A DNA stretch of 64,000 bases from Aedes albopictus (lineage: Eukaryota > Arthropoda > Insecta > Diptera > Culicidae), in NCBI RefSeq assembly GCF_035046485.1, contig NC_085136.1, positions 159,514,754 through 159,578,753 of the forward strand, written 5' to 3'. The notes beneath the pieces are model-generated. The model did no database searches. It saw only the letters and a list, made by a program, of their open reading frames with translations, and was not told where the DNA came from. Below, one piece after another: positions 1-11,582 of this stretch. Within the stretch, counting starts at the first letter, position 1; each line of letters begins with the position of its first letter. Made by a program: the position numbers and the translations under genes.

Positions 1-178
1 ATTCCTCCGCGGGTTCATTCAGGAATTTCTCCGGATATTCTTGCAGACATGCATTTAGGTTTTTCTCCAGGAATAACTCTAGACAGAGTCCCAATTGAAA
101 TTCAAGATATTTCCAGAAGAATTCCTGGAAGAATCCCCAGAGGAATTCTTGGAAGAATTTCGCGCTTTGTGAGATATT
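1..178. repeat. Degenerate GGAATTCC satellite remnant
   Basis: The first bases are imperfect copies of the 12-bp motif family (GGAATTYC cores spaced about 12 bp) that dominates 3000-8385. Open frames through it are low-complexity products of the repeat, not a protein. Confidence 0.6.
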
Positions 179-1119
179 ATAATTTGAAAATTACACAATT
201 TAAAATTCAAATTTTTTTTCAATTTTTAATGTCAATATTCAACCAACTGCTGTCTGAAAGATATTATTATTTGACGCATCTGCACCAGACAATATTTTAA
301 AATCACATGGTTTCTTGAAAAAAAAAAACGCCACAATTGGCACAAAAACTGATTTTTGACTATTTAAATTTAATTTAAAATAACTCCAAAACAGTAGGCT
401 GTGGAAGTTTGACATCTAAAAAGAGTTGAACAACTTTGCCAAAGACGCGAAGTCTCTAGGACGTAAAACTACAAAGTTAGATAGTAGCGTCACCAATGCA
501 CTCACAAGACACAGGACTTTCCCGAGCAAAATATCAGCTGTAATAGGTAGACTGCGATTTTGACAAGATTCTGAAGAGACAATTTGATGGGAGGCTGTTA
601 CATATATGTACACATGAGAAAAAAGAAACCCTGCCTTCAAGGCTCTCCGATCCAAAGTACTGGACACTGCATCCAGATCATGCCGCAATGATATTGCAGA
701 TAACGGCATGACATGGTGACCGTGACAGGACATGTCATGCCTTTATCTGCAGGCTCGTCATTAGACTGGCTCTAATACAAAAATGTCGAAAAATTCCACG
801 GGGCACCCTCTAGAATCGTGCCTTTGGATGAGAAGAACAACCTGTGAAAGATTCAGCTCAATCGGTTGAGAACTGAGCTAACGCAAATGAGTTGAAGGTT
901 TGTATGGGATGTTCAGCCGAAATATATGGGAAATTGGATGACCTCCACTCTCAGATACGGCACGCCGATTTGGCGAGTTCGATTTGGCTCAGAATTGAAA
1001 GAATGGTACTTGAGACCCTAAGGAACATCTTTGTAGAGGACCATACATTGATAAAACTTAATTACGTTATGGTTTCAACTGACAAAAGCAGGGTGTATCC
1101 CCAGCGGTCCTACGAAAGG
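179..1119. other. Non-coding spacer, no gene seen
   Basis: AT-rich sequence without domain-bearing frames, paired terminal repeats or splice-flanked exons that I can recognise. Short open frames here have no familiar motif. Confidence 0.5.
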
Positions 1120-1345
1120 CGACCAACGACTCAGGATACATCACCTCGATGATCCTCTCCAGCATCTCTGGAGTTACCTCGGTAGGAGCCCTTATACCTC
1201 TTGTTTTGGCCATCACGACACAGCAAGCAGGCCTTTTTGATTGCCCTTATCTCGGCATTGAGTGCGGCTTTGACAGCCGCGAACGCTACCAGTCGTTCAC
1301 TTCGCCCCTTATCAGTACGTGCTCGCTGTACCCGTTGCCTTGATC
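1120..1345 (-). pseudogene. R1/Jockey-type LINE fragment (EN-RT linker)
   Basis: Read on the minus strand, one frame gives VMAKTRG followed by PTEVTPEMLERIIEV, the linker just ahead of the reverse transcriptase in R1-like non-LTR retrotransposons. A neighbouring frame gives KAALNAEIRAIKKACL, which belongs slightly upstream in the same protein, so a frameshift separates them. Only about 220 bp survives. The clade is inferred from memory of the linker motif. Confidence 0.55.
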
Positions 1346-1602
1346 CGCCGCCTAGCCCGAATTCTAGAACTAGATTCGCAATAGCTTGAGTACACCAGTA
1401 CGCCGGTGATCTCCCATTCCTAGGGGGCTGTCCATTAATTGCGTGGGGGTAGGAGGGTGCTTGGTGGTTGGTTTGAGAAATCTTACACTGAAAGGAGCCT
1501 TGCAGTAATGACAAGCACAAAAATGTTTTTTAAATTTACCATGGCAAAACATGATCATCGAGCCACCAACGCTTCTTGTGTGCGTTTTGTTTCTTCTCAC
1601 AT

Positions 1603-1676
1603 CAACCGGTTCGATAGCTGAGTGGTAGCGTGCGAGCCTGGTGATGTCAAGATTCTTGGTTCGAATCCGGTTGCAA
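1603..1676 (+). repeat. tRNA-like sequence (SINE head or tRNA relic)
   Basis: An A-box-like TAGCTGAGTGGTAGCGTG and a B-box GGTTCGAATCC lie at tRNA spacing, so internal pol III promoter elements are present. A 7-bp acceptor stem in the right register is not seen, and the T stem is only partly paired. I read it as a tRNA-derived repeat head rather than a working tRNA gene. Confidence 0.45.
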
Positions 1677-2039
1677 ACAGAAACTTTTTTTAATTGAAAA
1701 TCGAGTCCATGGTAAAATTGAAAACATAATTCTGTTGAAATAAAACGAAAATCAGTCTGCACAAATTTAGTGGCGTTGTGTATTTAAATCGACCCTCAGA
1801 ATAGTAATTTTCACCGCAAGCCGCCGTTCAGTGTACGCACCATACACAACTATTTGAGATCTCATACAAGAGGGGGTCGAAAAACCGTAAAAAGTCCCTT
1901 GAACAGCCACTAGGGTGGAATAGCGTTTTCTAACCAAAAAAAGTAAAAGTCAGGAATACTGTTTCTTCGATCCATTAAACAAAACTCCCATGGTTGCCAA
2001 ATCCTGCCAGGTAGTATCAAGAACTGGTACCGCGTGCAC
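1677..2039. other. Non-coding spacer
   Basis: No coding signal or paired repeat was recognised between the tRNA-like sequence and the GC-rich 5' region of the following retrotransposon. Confidence 0.4.
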
Positions 2040-2489
2040 AGTGATTTGGCCTTCCCGCAAGTAAGGTCCTATCAGCTAGTACACCAAAGGACGTGCTGAC
2101 AGGGGGCCTCCACCTGCCGCGACCTTGCCGAGAACCCCTTTCCAACCGCGGGCTCGGATCCAACCCAGTAGACCGACGCCACGACAGCTACCAGAATGTT
2201 CTGCCCGCGGCCACTTAATCGCTGTAGGGGTCGATTTCGACCGCAGGGCACCGGCATGACATACGTAGCCGACTCCGAACCCTGAGGAGAAACGCTGCAC
2301 CACGCCCAGCTAGATCCAAGGTGGTAGCCCCATCAGCGTGGTCGTCCCAGTGTTGGTTGGGACGTTAAACAGAGCTGGCACGTTGGCCCTCCGGCGAGAC
2401 AGGAGTGTTGGCGTAGGCCCAATAAGCCACCCGTAAAAATCCCCATTGCGAATAACATAGGAGAAAATACGACTCGATACAATCGGCAA

Positions 2490-2828
2490 AGACCCACGCG
2501 ACGAAATAAGGACTACGATTGGAAACTTGGAACATGGAATTGCAAGTCACTAGGTTTCGCAGGATGTGGCAGTATAATTTACGACGAACTACATCCCTGC
2601 AACTTCGACATCGTGGCATTGCAGGAACTTTGTTGGACTGGACAGAAAGTGTGGAAAAGCGGGCATCGAGCGGCTACCTTCTACCAAAGCTGTGGCAACA
2701 CCAATGTACTGGGAACAGGATTTATAGTGTTGGGCAAGATGCGACAACGTGTGATCGGGTGGCAGCCGATCAACGCAAGGATGTTGAGAGTTAAAGGCCG
2801 TTTCTTTAACTACAGCATCATCAACGTC
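2490..2828 (+). pseudogene. RTE endonuclease, N-terminal part
   Basis: The frame contains a TWN-type start of the EN domain, then FDIVALQELCW (the catalytic QE motif of AP-endonuclease-like EN domains) and GRFFNYSIINV. It is cut at 2828 by the hAT-type insertion and resumes at 8530 after the target duplication. EN nicks target DNA for target-primed reverse transcription. Frameshifts occur near the start. Confidence 0.75.
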
Positions 2829-2843
2829 CAAGGGCGTAGCCAG
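2821..2843. repeat. Left target duplication and TIR of hAT element
   Basis: TCAACGTC (2821-2828) is duplicated at 8522-8529. It is followed by the 15-bp terminal repeat CAAGGGCGTAGCCAG (2829-2843), a perfect inverted match to 8507-8521. Confidence 0.9.
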
Positions 2844-2999
2844 CTTTTCGGCCAGGGGGGGGCGAGCACCCTTACACTGGAAACCACTTTGCAGTAACAA
2901 GGAGTTCAAATACTTCATCATTTAAATGAAAATAAAAGTGAAGTATGAAATATGGGTGATTAACAGGAATGGTTCAATGGAAGAATCATATATGATTAT

Positions 3000-4480
3000 A
3001 ATCCTGAGGAATTCCTCATGATATTGCTTCAGGAATTTCTTAACAAATGCCATCATGAATTTGAATTTATCCAGCAGTTTCTCCAGAAATTTCAATAATA
3101 TTTTTCAAGGTTATTTTAATGTAGATATTCCAGAAGAAATTACCCTCGGAAAACTTGCAGTAATTCCGTTGAAAATACCTTCAGAAATTTCTTCAATAAT
3201 TCCTCCAGAAGTTTTATTACGAATTTCACCATGTATTCTTATGAGAATTTCCCCAGTAATTCTTTACAAATATCATTCTTAATTCCACCAGAAATCCGTT
3301 TGAGAAGCTCCAGAAAATACTTTAAGAATTTCTCCGGGAATTCTTTTAAAAAAATCCAATCAAACTAAGATTCCTTTCCTTGAGGAATACCCTAAGAAAT
3401 TTTTGGAGAAATTTCTTCGAAAAATCCTTTAATGAATTCCTTCGGAATTACGGGAAAAAGTTCTTAGAAAATTTCTAAAGGAATTCCTTCGGAAATTCCT
3501 GGAGGAATATCTTTGGAAGTTGCTAAAGGAATGCATTCGGAAATTTTTAAAGGAATCAATTAAAAAAATAATTTCAGGAATTTATTTCGAAAATCCATGA
3601 GGAATTCCACCTGAAATTCCTTGACAAATTCTTCAGAAATTTTTTGAGGAATTCCTTCATTTCTAAAGCTTCTTGACAAATTCCATAAGACATTCCTTCG
3701 AGAGTTCTTCTACGATTTCCTTTAGAAGATTCTTCGGGAATTCTTTGAGGAATTTCTTTGAAATAGATTTAGAATATTCCAGGAGGAACACCTTCGGAGT
3801 TTTCATGAGGAATTCTTCCGAAAATTCCTTGAGGAATGCCTTCAAAAATTCTTGGAGGAATTCATCCGGAAATTTCTGTGAGAATTTCTTCCCAAATTCC
3901 TGAAGCAATTCTTTCGAAAATATTGAAAAAAAAAATCACAAAGTCTCTTGAGATATCCCTTCTGAAATTCCATAAGGGATTTCTTTAAAAATCTTTCAAA
4001 ACTTCCTTGAAAAAATATTTCGGAAATTCCTGAAGAATACTTTTTGTGATTTTTTATTTCCTAGAGGAACTCATTCGGAAATTCTTTGAAGAGTTCCTTT
4101 AAAAATGCCTTGATAAGGAAAATTCGGAAATTGTTAAAGAAGTTCGTTTGGAATTTTTTTGACATATGTCTGAAATGTCTTATGGAATACCTTCGGAAAT
4201 TTTGTGAGAAATTGTTTGATAAGTTCGTTGAGGAATTTTTTTCGGTTTTTTTATAAATCTTTACGAAATTCTTCAAGGAATTCCAGCGAAAGATCCTTGA
4301 GAAGTTTCTTCGGAAAATCCTCTAGAAATTCCTTCAAAAATGTATTGCGAAACTCCTACGAAAACTTGAGAAACTTCTTCAAACATTCCTTCAGAAACAC
4401 GTTTGGGGATTATGTAAGAAAATCCTAAGGAAATTTTTTGAGGACAACCGTCAAAAATTGTTGGAGGAATTCATTCGGGA
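3000..4480. repeat. Decayed part of the 12/24-bp satellite
   Basis: Spaced GGAATTCC/GGAAATTCC cores recur about every 12 bp but with many substitutions and indels, so this end of the array is older or less homogenised than the rest. There is no gene; frames that stay open here are repeat translations. Confidence 0.7.
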
Positions 4481-6030
4481 ATTTTTGGAGGTATTTCAAA
4501 GCAAATCCATAAGAAATTTCTTTGGAGATTCGTAGAGGGATTCCTTCGGAAATTCAGGAGAAAATCCTTTGAAAATTCTAGGAGAAATTCCTTTGAAAAT
4601 TCCTGGATGAATTCCTACGGAAATTCCTGGACAAGCTCCTCCGGAATCTCATGGAGGAATTCCTTCGAGAATTCGTGGAGGATTTCCTTCGGGAATTCCT
4701 GGAGGAATTTCTACGGAAATTCCTGGAGTAATTCCTTCGGAAATACCTGGAGAAATTCCTTCCTGAAATTTCTGGAGGAATTCCTTCGGAAATTCATGGA
4801 GGAACTCCTTCGGAAATTCGTGAAGGAATTCTTGGAGAAATTCTTTCGAAAATTCCTGGTGGAATTCCTTCGGACATTCATGAAAGAATTCCTTCGGAAA
4901 TTCCGGCAGAAACTCCTTTGAAAATTCCAGGTGAAATTCCTTTGAAAATCCCTGGAGAAATTCCACCGGAAATTACTGCAGGAATTCCCTCGGAAATTCC
5001 AGGAGGAATTCCTTCGGAAATTGCTGGAAGATTTCCTTCGGAAATTCCTGAAGGAATTCCTTCGGAAATTTATGAAGGAATTCCTTCGGAAATTCCAGGA
5101 ATAATTCCTTAGGAAATTACAGAAAATTCCTGGAGGATCTCCTTCGGATATTCCTGGAGGATTTCCTCCGGAAATTTCTGAAGAAATTCATCCGGAAATT
5201 CATGGAGAAATTCATGGAGGAATTCCTTTGAAAATTCGTGGAGGAATTGCTTCAGAAATTCGTGAATGAATTCTTTCGGAAATTTTCTGGAGCAATTCCT
5301 TCGGAAATTTATGGAGGAACTCCTTCGGAAAATACTTTAGGATTTCCTTCGCAAAATTCCAGGAGGAATTCCTTCGGAAAGTCAGGGAGGAATTCCTTCG
5401 GTATTTCCTGTTGGAATTCCTCCGGAAATTCCTCGAGGAATTTCTTCGGAAATTCGTGGAGGGATTCCGTCGGAAAATTTCTGGAGGAATTCCTTTGGAA
5501 ATTCATGTAAGAATTCCTTCGGAAAATTCTTTAGAAATTCCTTCGCAAAATTCATGGAGGAATTCCTTCGGACATTCATGGAGGAATTCCTTCGGAAATT
5601 CCAGGAGGACATCCTTTGAAAGTTCCAAGAGGAATTCCTTTGAAAATTCCTAGAAGAATTTCTTCGGAAATTCTTGGAGGAATTCCTCCGGAAATTCCTC
5701 GAGGAATTTCTTCGGAAATTCGTAGAGGAATCCCGTCGGAAAATTTCTGGAGGAATTCCTTCGGAAATTCATGGAGGGATTTCTTCGGACATTCATGAAG
5801 GAATTCCTTCGGAAATTCCAGGAGGAAATCCTTTGAAAATTCCAAGAGGAATTCCCTTGAAAATTCCTGGAAGAATTCCTTTGGAAATTCCTGGAGGAAT
5901 TCCTCCGGAAATTCCTAGAGTAATTCCTCTAGAAATTTGTGGAGGAATTTTTCCGAAATTTCCTGGAGGAATTTCTCTAGAAGTTCCTGGAGGATTTCCC
6001 TCCGAAATTCCTGGAGGAATTGCCACGAGT
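4481..6030. repeat. 24-bp satellite array, orientation 1
   Basis: Tandem units of two 12-mers, TTCGGAAATTCC plus TGGAGGAATTCC. The 24-bp period equals eight codons, so frames stay open on both strands and yield octapeptide repeats (for example EIPGGIPS, KFLEEFLR). These are not genuine proteins. EcoRI sites recur throughout. Confidence 0.9.
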
Positions 6031-8385
6031 TTCTCCAGGAATTTCCGAAGGAATTTCCAAAAAATTCCTCCAGGAATGTCCAATGGAATTCCTCCGGGAA
6101 TTTTTAAGAAATTTCTCCAAGAATTTCCGAAGGAGTTCCTCCAGGAATTTCCGAAATAATTGCTCCACGAATTTCAGAAGGAATGCATCCAAGAGATTCA
6201 GGAGGGATTTCTCCAGGAATTTCCGAAGAAATTCCGAAAGAATTCCTGCAGGAATTTCCATGAATCTTCGTCCAACAATTTCCGGAGGAATTCCTCCCGG
6301 AATTTCCGAAAAAATTCCTCCAGGAATTTTTGAAAGAATTCCTAACGGAATTTGTAAAGAAATTCCTCCATGAATTTTCGAGGGAATTCCTCTTGGAATT
6401 TCCAAAAATAAAATCCAAAAAGACTTTCCGAAAAAAATTCTCCAGGAATTTCCGAAGGAATACCTCCAGGAATTTCTGAAGGAATTCTTCCAGTAATTTC
6501 CGAAGAAATTATTCCAGTAATTTCCAAAGCAATTCCTCCTGGAATTTCCAAAGGAATTCGTCCAGTAGTTTCCGAAGGAATTCCTCCAGGAATCATAAAA
6601 AGCATTCCTCTAAGAAATTTAGAATGATTTTTTTTCCAGGAATGTCCTAAGGAATTCATCCAAGGATTTTCTCAGGAATTTCTCTATAGATTTCTGAAAA
6701 AAATCCTCCAGAAATTTCTGGAGTTATTCATCCAAGATTTTTTGAGGGAACTCTCCAAGGAATTTCCGAAGGAATTCCTCCAGAAATTTTCGAAGGAATT
6801 CCTTCAGGAATTTCCGAACGAATTCCTTCAAGTATTTCCGAAGGAATTCCTTCAAGTATTTCCGAAGGAATTCCTTCAGGAATTTCCGAAGGAATTCTTC
6901 CAGGAATTTGCGAAGGGATTCCTCCAAGAATTCTGAAATTTTTTAAGGAATTCCTCCAGGATTTTTTGAAGGAATTGCTTCAGGAATTTCCGAAAGATTT
7001 CCTCCAGGAATTCCTAAAGAAATTCATTCTGGAATTTCCGAATGAATTCCTCCAGGAATCTCCAAAGGAATTCGTCCAGCAATTTCCGAAGGAATTCCTC
7101 CCGGAATTTCTGAAAGAATTCCTCCAGAAATTTCCGAAAGTATTCATCCAAGATTTTTCGAAGGACCTCGCCAAGGAATTTTCGATGGAATTCCTCCAGT
7201 AATTTCCGAACGAAGTCCTTCACCAATTTCCGATGGAATTTGTCCAGAAATTTCAGAAGGAATTCTTCCAGGATTTTGCGAAGGGCTTCCTCCAAGAATT
7301 TTGGAAGGAATTCCTCTAGGAATTTCCAATGGAATTCCTCCAGCAATTTCCAATGGAATTCCTTCAGGAATTTCCGAAAGAATTCCTCCAGGATTTCCTA
7401 AAGGAATTTCTCCTGGAATTTCCGAATGAATTCCTCCGGGAATCTCCAAAGGAATTCGTCCAGCAATTTCCGAAGGAATTCCTCCCGAAATTTCTGAAAG
7501 AATTCCTCCAGGAATTTTTAAAGGAATCCCTAATAGAATTTTCGAAGGAATTCCTCCCGGAATTTCCGAAAGAATTCCTTCAGGATTTTCCGAAAGAATT
7601 TTGCTAGGAATTTCCGACGGTAATTCTCCAGGAATTTCCAAAAAAAAATCTAAAAAGAATTTCCGAAAAAAATCCTCCAGGAATTTCTGAAGGAATTCCT
7701 TCAGGAATTTCCGAAGGAATTCCTCCCGAAATTTCTGAAAGAATTCCGCCTGGAATTTCCAATGGAATTCCTCCTGGAATTTCCGAAGGAATTCCTCCAG
7801 CCGAAGGAGTTCCGCTAGGAATTTTCGAAGGAATTCCTGCAAGAATTTCCAAAAAAAATCCAAAAAGTATTTCCGAAAAAATTCCTCCACGACTTTCCGA
7901 AGGAATTCCTCCAGGACTTTCGGAAGGAATTCCTCCAGGAATTTTCAATGACATTCGTCCAGCAATTTCTGAAGGAATTCCTCCAGGAATTTCCAAAAGC
8001 ATTCCTCCAGGAAGTTTGGAATTATTTTGTCCAGGAATTTCGTAAGGAATTCACCTAAGGATTTCCTCACGAATTAATCTATGGATTTCTGAAAGAATTC
8101 CTCCAGGAATCTCCGAAGGTATTCATCCAAGATTTTCCCAAGGAACTGCCCAAGGAATTTCCGAAGGAATTGCTCCAGGAATTTCCGAAGGAATTCCTTC
8201 AGGAATTTCCGATGGAATTCTTCCAGGAATTTGTAAAGGGATTCCTCCAGGAATTTTGGATGGAATTCTTTCAGGAATTTCTAAAGGAATTCCTCCAGGT
8301 ATTTCCGAAGGAATACCCTCAGGAATTTTCGAAGGTATTCCTCCAAGAATTTCCGAAGGAATTCCTGCTAACATTAAAAAAATAC
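6031..8385. repeat. 24-bp satellite array, orientation 2 (inverted)
   Basis: Units read GGAATTCCTCCA plus GGAATTTCCGAA, the reverse complement of the units at 4481-6030. With the left array this forms an inverted pair able to fold into a hairpin of 1.5 kb or more per arm. The array stops near 8385, about 120 bp before the right TIR. Confidence 0.9.
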
Positions 8386-8506
8386 GAGGATGCAGGAGAA
8401 TTTTATTTTTACTAGTCAAAAACAGCTCTGATCATCTAAGTTTTTCGGTTAAGTTAGAATATAGTTGACCGGTCAGGGGGGGGCCACGCCCCCCCCCCTG
8501 CCCCCC

Positions 8507-8529
8507 CTGGCTACGCCCTTGTCAACGTC
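8507..8529. repeat. Right TIR and target duplication of hAT element
   Basis: CTGGCTACGCCCTTG (8507-8521) is the exact reverse complement of the left end and is followed by the duplicated TCAACGTC (8522-8529). Confidence 0.9.
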
Positions 8530-8766
8530 CACTGCCCACACGAAGGGAGATCTGATTACGAGAAAGAAGCGTTCTACGCGCAGTTAGAGCAAACATACGA
8601 TGGTTGCTCGCTGCGTGACGAAATCGTTGTCGGCGACATGAACGCGCAGGTAGGAAGGGAGGAAATGTAGACCAGTAATCGGGCGAAGCAGCCTGCACGC
8701 CGTATCGAATGATAACGGCCAGCGATGCGTAAACTTTGCAGCCTCCCGTGGTATGGTAGTCCGAAG
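8530..8766 (+). pseudogene. RTE endonuclease, middle part
   Basis: Continues the EN reading: PHEGRSDYEKEAFYAQLEQ, then VVGDMNAQVGRE, where GDMNA is the conserved EN motif. In-frame stops follow. Interrupted at 8766 by a MITE flanked by GTCCGAAG. Confidence 0.75.
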
Positions 8767-9142
8767 CTGAGAGAGAGGAGACAGCTAACTGACGGCGCTG
8801 ATGTTTACATTTCTTCTTTTTGCTTCTTTTTGGAATTTTGTGCGCCGCACAATGGTTTGAAAATTTATTATTGGTCAAAACTGTTTTGCATATTGAGTTT
8901 GCACCGACAGAGCATGGAAAATAAATGGATTCGTTGCGCTGGTTGAGGAAAACTGACCATCATCATTTTATCTTTTCTAATTTCAACAAACGTTGAGAAA
9001 TTTTAATAAGATACTTTGGATATTTGGCCACTTCACACCACCAATGTGCAGTTTTCAGCTCGGATCGCGGTGACAGTTTGTGACAGGTCCTCCTTGACAT
9101 TAAGTAGCACGCAATCGAAGCCAGCTGTCTCCTCTCTCTTAG
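8767..9142. mobile_element. 376-bp MITE with 8-bp target duplication
   Basis: Ends in CTGAGAGAGAGGAGACAGCT and its inverse (one mismatch in 20) and is flanked by GTCCGAAG at 8759-8766 and 9143-9150. It carries no coding capacity. An 8-bp duplication fits hAT but the terminal bases are not typical, so the superfamily is left open. Its removal restores the EN reading frame context. Confidence 0.85.
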
Positions 9143-9950
9143 GTCCGAAGCACCTTCTTCCCCGCAAAGATATTCACAAAGCCACCTGGAGATCACCCGA
9201 CCATAAAACAGAAAATCAAATCGACCACGTTCTAATCGACGGTAAATTCTTCTCGGATATAATCAATGTCCGCACATGCCGCAGTGCGAATATAGATTCG
9301 GATCACTACTTAGTCGCTGTATGCATGCGCTCAAAACATTCGACAGTTATCACCACGCGTCGAAGTCGAACGCCGCGGATCAACATCGAGCAGCTGCGTA
9401 ACGTAGAAGTGGCTCAAGACTACGCGCAGCAGCTAGCAATGGCCTTGCCAACGGAAGAGCAGCTTGGCGCAGCTACACTTGAAGATGGCTGGAGGGACAT
9501 CCGATCCGCCATAGGTAGTACATCGGCTACAGCAGCTTCGCGACTCCAAATCACAGAAACGACTGGGGTACGACGGCGAATGTGAACAGTTGAAAAACGA
9601 GAAGAATGCAGCATGGGCGAGAATGCTGCAACACCGTACGAGAGCGAATGAGGCACGTTACAAACAGGCGCGGAACAGGCAGAACTCAGTCTTCCGGATG
9701 AAGATGCGTCAGCAGGAAGAACGAGATCGCGAAGCGATGGAAGAGCTGTACCGCGTTAAGGACACACGAAAGTTCTACGAGAAGCTGAACCGCTCGCGTA
9801 AAAGCTTTGTGCCACAGGCCGACATGTGCCGAGATAATCACGGGAATATTCTCACGAGCGAGCGTGAGGTGGTCGAAAGCTGGAGGCAGCATTACGATGA
9901 GCACCTCAATGGCGATGTTGCAAGTACCGAAGGTGGCGTGGTAACACGGA
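9143..9950 (+). pseudogene. RTE endonuclease end and EN-RT linker
   Basis: Contains STFFPRKDIHKATWRSP, NQIDHVLIDG and DSDHYLV, the C-terminal EN motifs with the catalytic SDH. A frameshift near 9580 leads into a basic, glutamine-rich linker (about 9590-9945). A 46-bp insertion between two TAAC copies (about 9944-9989), absent from copy B, interrupts the linker. Confidence 0.8.
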
Positions 9951-9989
9951 GACAAATTTCGTTCGTTTGAAACAAAAATATTCATGTTA

Positions 9990-11567
9990 ACAGATCTAGG
10001 AGTATGTGCACAGGACGAAAGACTTGCGGCCTCTGACCTCCAAGAGATTGAGGAGGAGGTTAGCCGGTTGAAAAACAACAAAGCCGCTGGAGCAGATCAA
10101 CTACCAAGCGAGCTTCTAAAATACGGTGGAGAAGCACTGGTGAGAGCACTACACTGGGTCATTACCAAGGTTTGGGAGGAGGAAGTATTACCGGAGGAAT
10201 GGATGGAAGGTATCGTGTGTCCCATCTACAAAAAGGGCGACAAATTGGATTGCGGGAACTATCGCGCGATCACACTACTGAGCGCTGCCTACAGGATACT
10301 CTCTCAAATTTTATGCCGCCGACTATCAGCGATTGCAAGAGAGTTCGTGGGGCAATATCAGGCTGGATTTATGGGTGAACGCGCTACAACGGACCAGATG
10401 TTCGCCATCCGCCAGGTGTTGCAGAAATGCCGCGAACACAACGTGCCCACACATCACTTGTTCATCGATTTCAAATCGGCGTATGATACAATCGATCAAG
10501 AACAGCTATGGCAGATTATGCACTAATACGGATTCCCGGATAAACTGATACGGTTGATCAAGGCGACGATGGATCGAGTGATGTGCGTAGTTCGAGTATC
10601 AGGGACACTCTCGAGTCCCTTCGAATCTCGCAGAGGGTTACGGCAAGGTGATGGTCTTTCGTGCTTGCTGTTCAACATTGCCTTAGAGGGTGTAATAAGA
10701 AGAGCGGGGATAAACACGCGTGGAACGATTTTCACGAAGTCCATTCAGCTGCTTGGTTTCGCTGATGATATTGATATTTTTGCTCGTAAATTTGAGACGA
10801 TGGCGGAAACGTACATCCGACTAAAGAGTGAAGCCAGACGAATCGGATTAGTCATTAATGTGTCGAAGACAAAGTACATGATGGCAAAGGGCTCCAGGGA
10901 GGAATCAGCACACCCGCCACCCCGAATTTATATCGACGGTGATGAAATTGAGGCGGTTGAAGAATTTGTGTACTTGGGCTCACTGGTGACAGCCGACAAC
11001 GACACCAGCAGAGAAATTCAGAGGCGTATTGTGGCAGAAAATCGTGCTTACTTTGGACTCCGCAGAACTCTACGATCGAATAAAGTTCGCCGTAACACGA
11101 AGTTAACTATCTACAAAACGCTGATTAGATCGGTAGTCCTCTATGGGCACGAAACATGGACCCTACGTGCAGAAGACTAACACGTCCTTGGAGTTTTCGA
11201 ACGGAAGGTGTTGCATACCATCTACGGCGGAGTGCGGATGGAAGACGGGACTTGGAGAAGGCGATTGAACCATGAGCTGCATCAGCTGCCGAGAGAACCA
11301 ACCATCGTCCATACCGTGAAAATCGGAAGGCTACGGTGGGCGGGTCACGTCATCAGGATGTCGGATAGAAACCCGACTAAAATGGTTCTCGAGAGCCATC
11401 CGACCGGTACAAGAAGACGTGGAGCGCAGCGAGCTAGGTGGGTCGACCAAGTGGAGGACGATCTGTCGACCCTACGCAGAGTGTGGAACTGGAGACAAAC
11501 AGCCATGGACCGAGTGGAATGGAGACGGCTACTATGTACAGCAGAGGCCACTCCGGCCTTAGCCTGA
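9990..11567 (+). pseudogene. RTE reverse transcriptase domain
   Basis: RT motifs appear in order: NNKAAGADQLPSELLK, GIVCPIYKKGD, NYRAITLLS, HLFIDFKSAYD, GLRQGDGLS, and LGFADDIDIF with the catalytic Asp pair. They are followed by the thumb (EFVYLGSLVTADN) and RLRWAGHVIRMSDRNP. Stops at 10524-10526 and near 11180 break the frame. The product would copy element RNA at the nicked target. Length and order match RTE-clade ORFs. Confidence 0.85.
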
Positions 11568-11582
11568 TCGGTAAGGTAAGTA

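Larger units (their letters stand above)
2829..8521. mobile_element. Non-autonomous hAT-type element filled with satellite
   Basis: The 5,693-bp unit has a perfect 15-bp TIR starting CA and ending TG, an 8-bp target duplication (TCAACGTC), and G/C runs just inside both ends. All of these are typical of hAT elements. It lies precisely within the EN codons of RTE copy A, which read through when it is removed. No transposase is visible: nearly the whole interior is a 24-bp satellite that reverses orientation near 6030. It must have moved with a transposase supplied elsewhere, or expanded after insertion. Confidence 0.85.
2040..11580 (+). mobile_element. RTE-type non-LTR retrotransposon, copy A, twice interrupted
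   Basis: A single-ORF LINE: GC-rich 5' UTR-like leader (about 2040-2500), an exonuclease/endonuclease/phosphatase-fold EN, a linker, an RT with FADD, and a C-terminal RWAGHVIRM-type tail. Removing the inserts 2829-8521 and 8767-9142 with one copy of each target duplication leaves about 3.5 kb, the normal size for an RTE element. The 3' end near 11580 has a short GGTAAG repeat, as RTE elements end in simple repeats. In-frame stops and frameshifts make it inactive. The 5' limit is uncertain. The RTE (JAM1-like) assignment rests on domain order and motifs. Confidence 0.8.

Noticed and set aside
4607..8415. Many long open frames with FLEEFLRK/EIPGGIPS-like repeats on both strands
   Set aside because: They follow from a 24-bp period (eight codons) in a satellite; all frames show the same periodicity and no start or splice context stands out.
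9016..9585. 189-residue stand-alone protein
   Set aside because: It starts inside the MITE and runs into RTE endonuclease codons; only the part after 9143 is meaningful and belongs to the retrotransposon.
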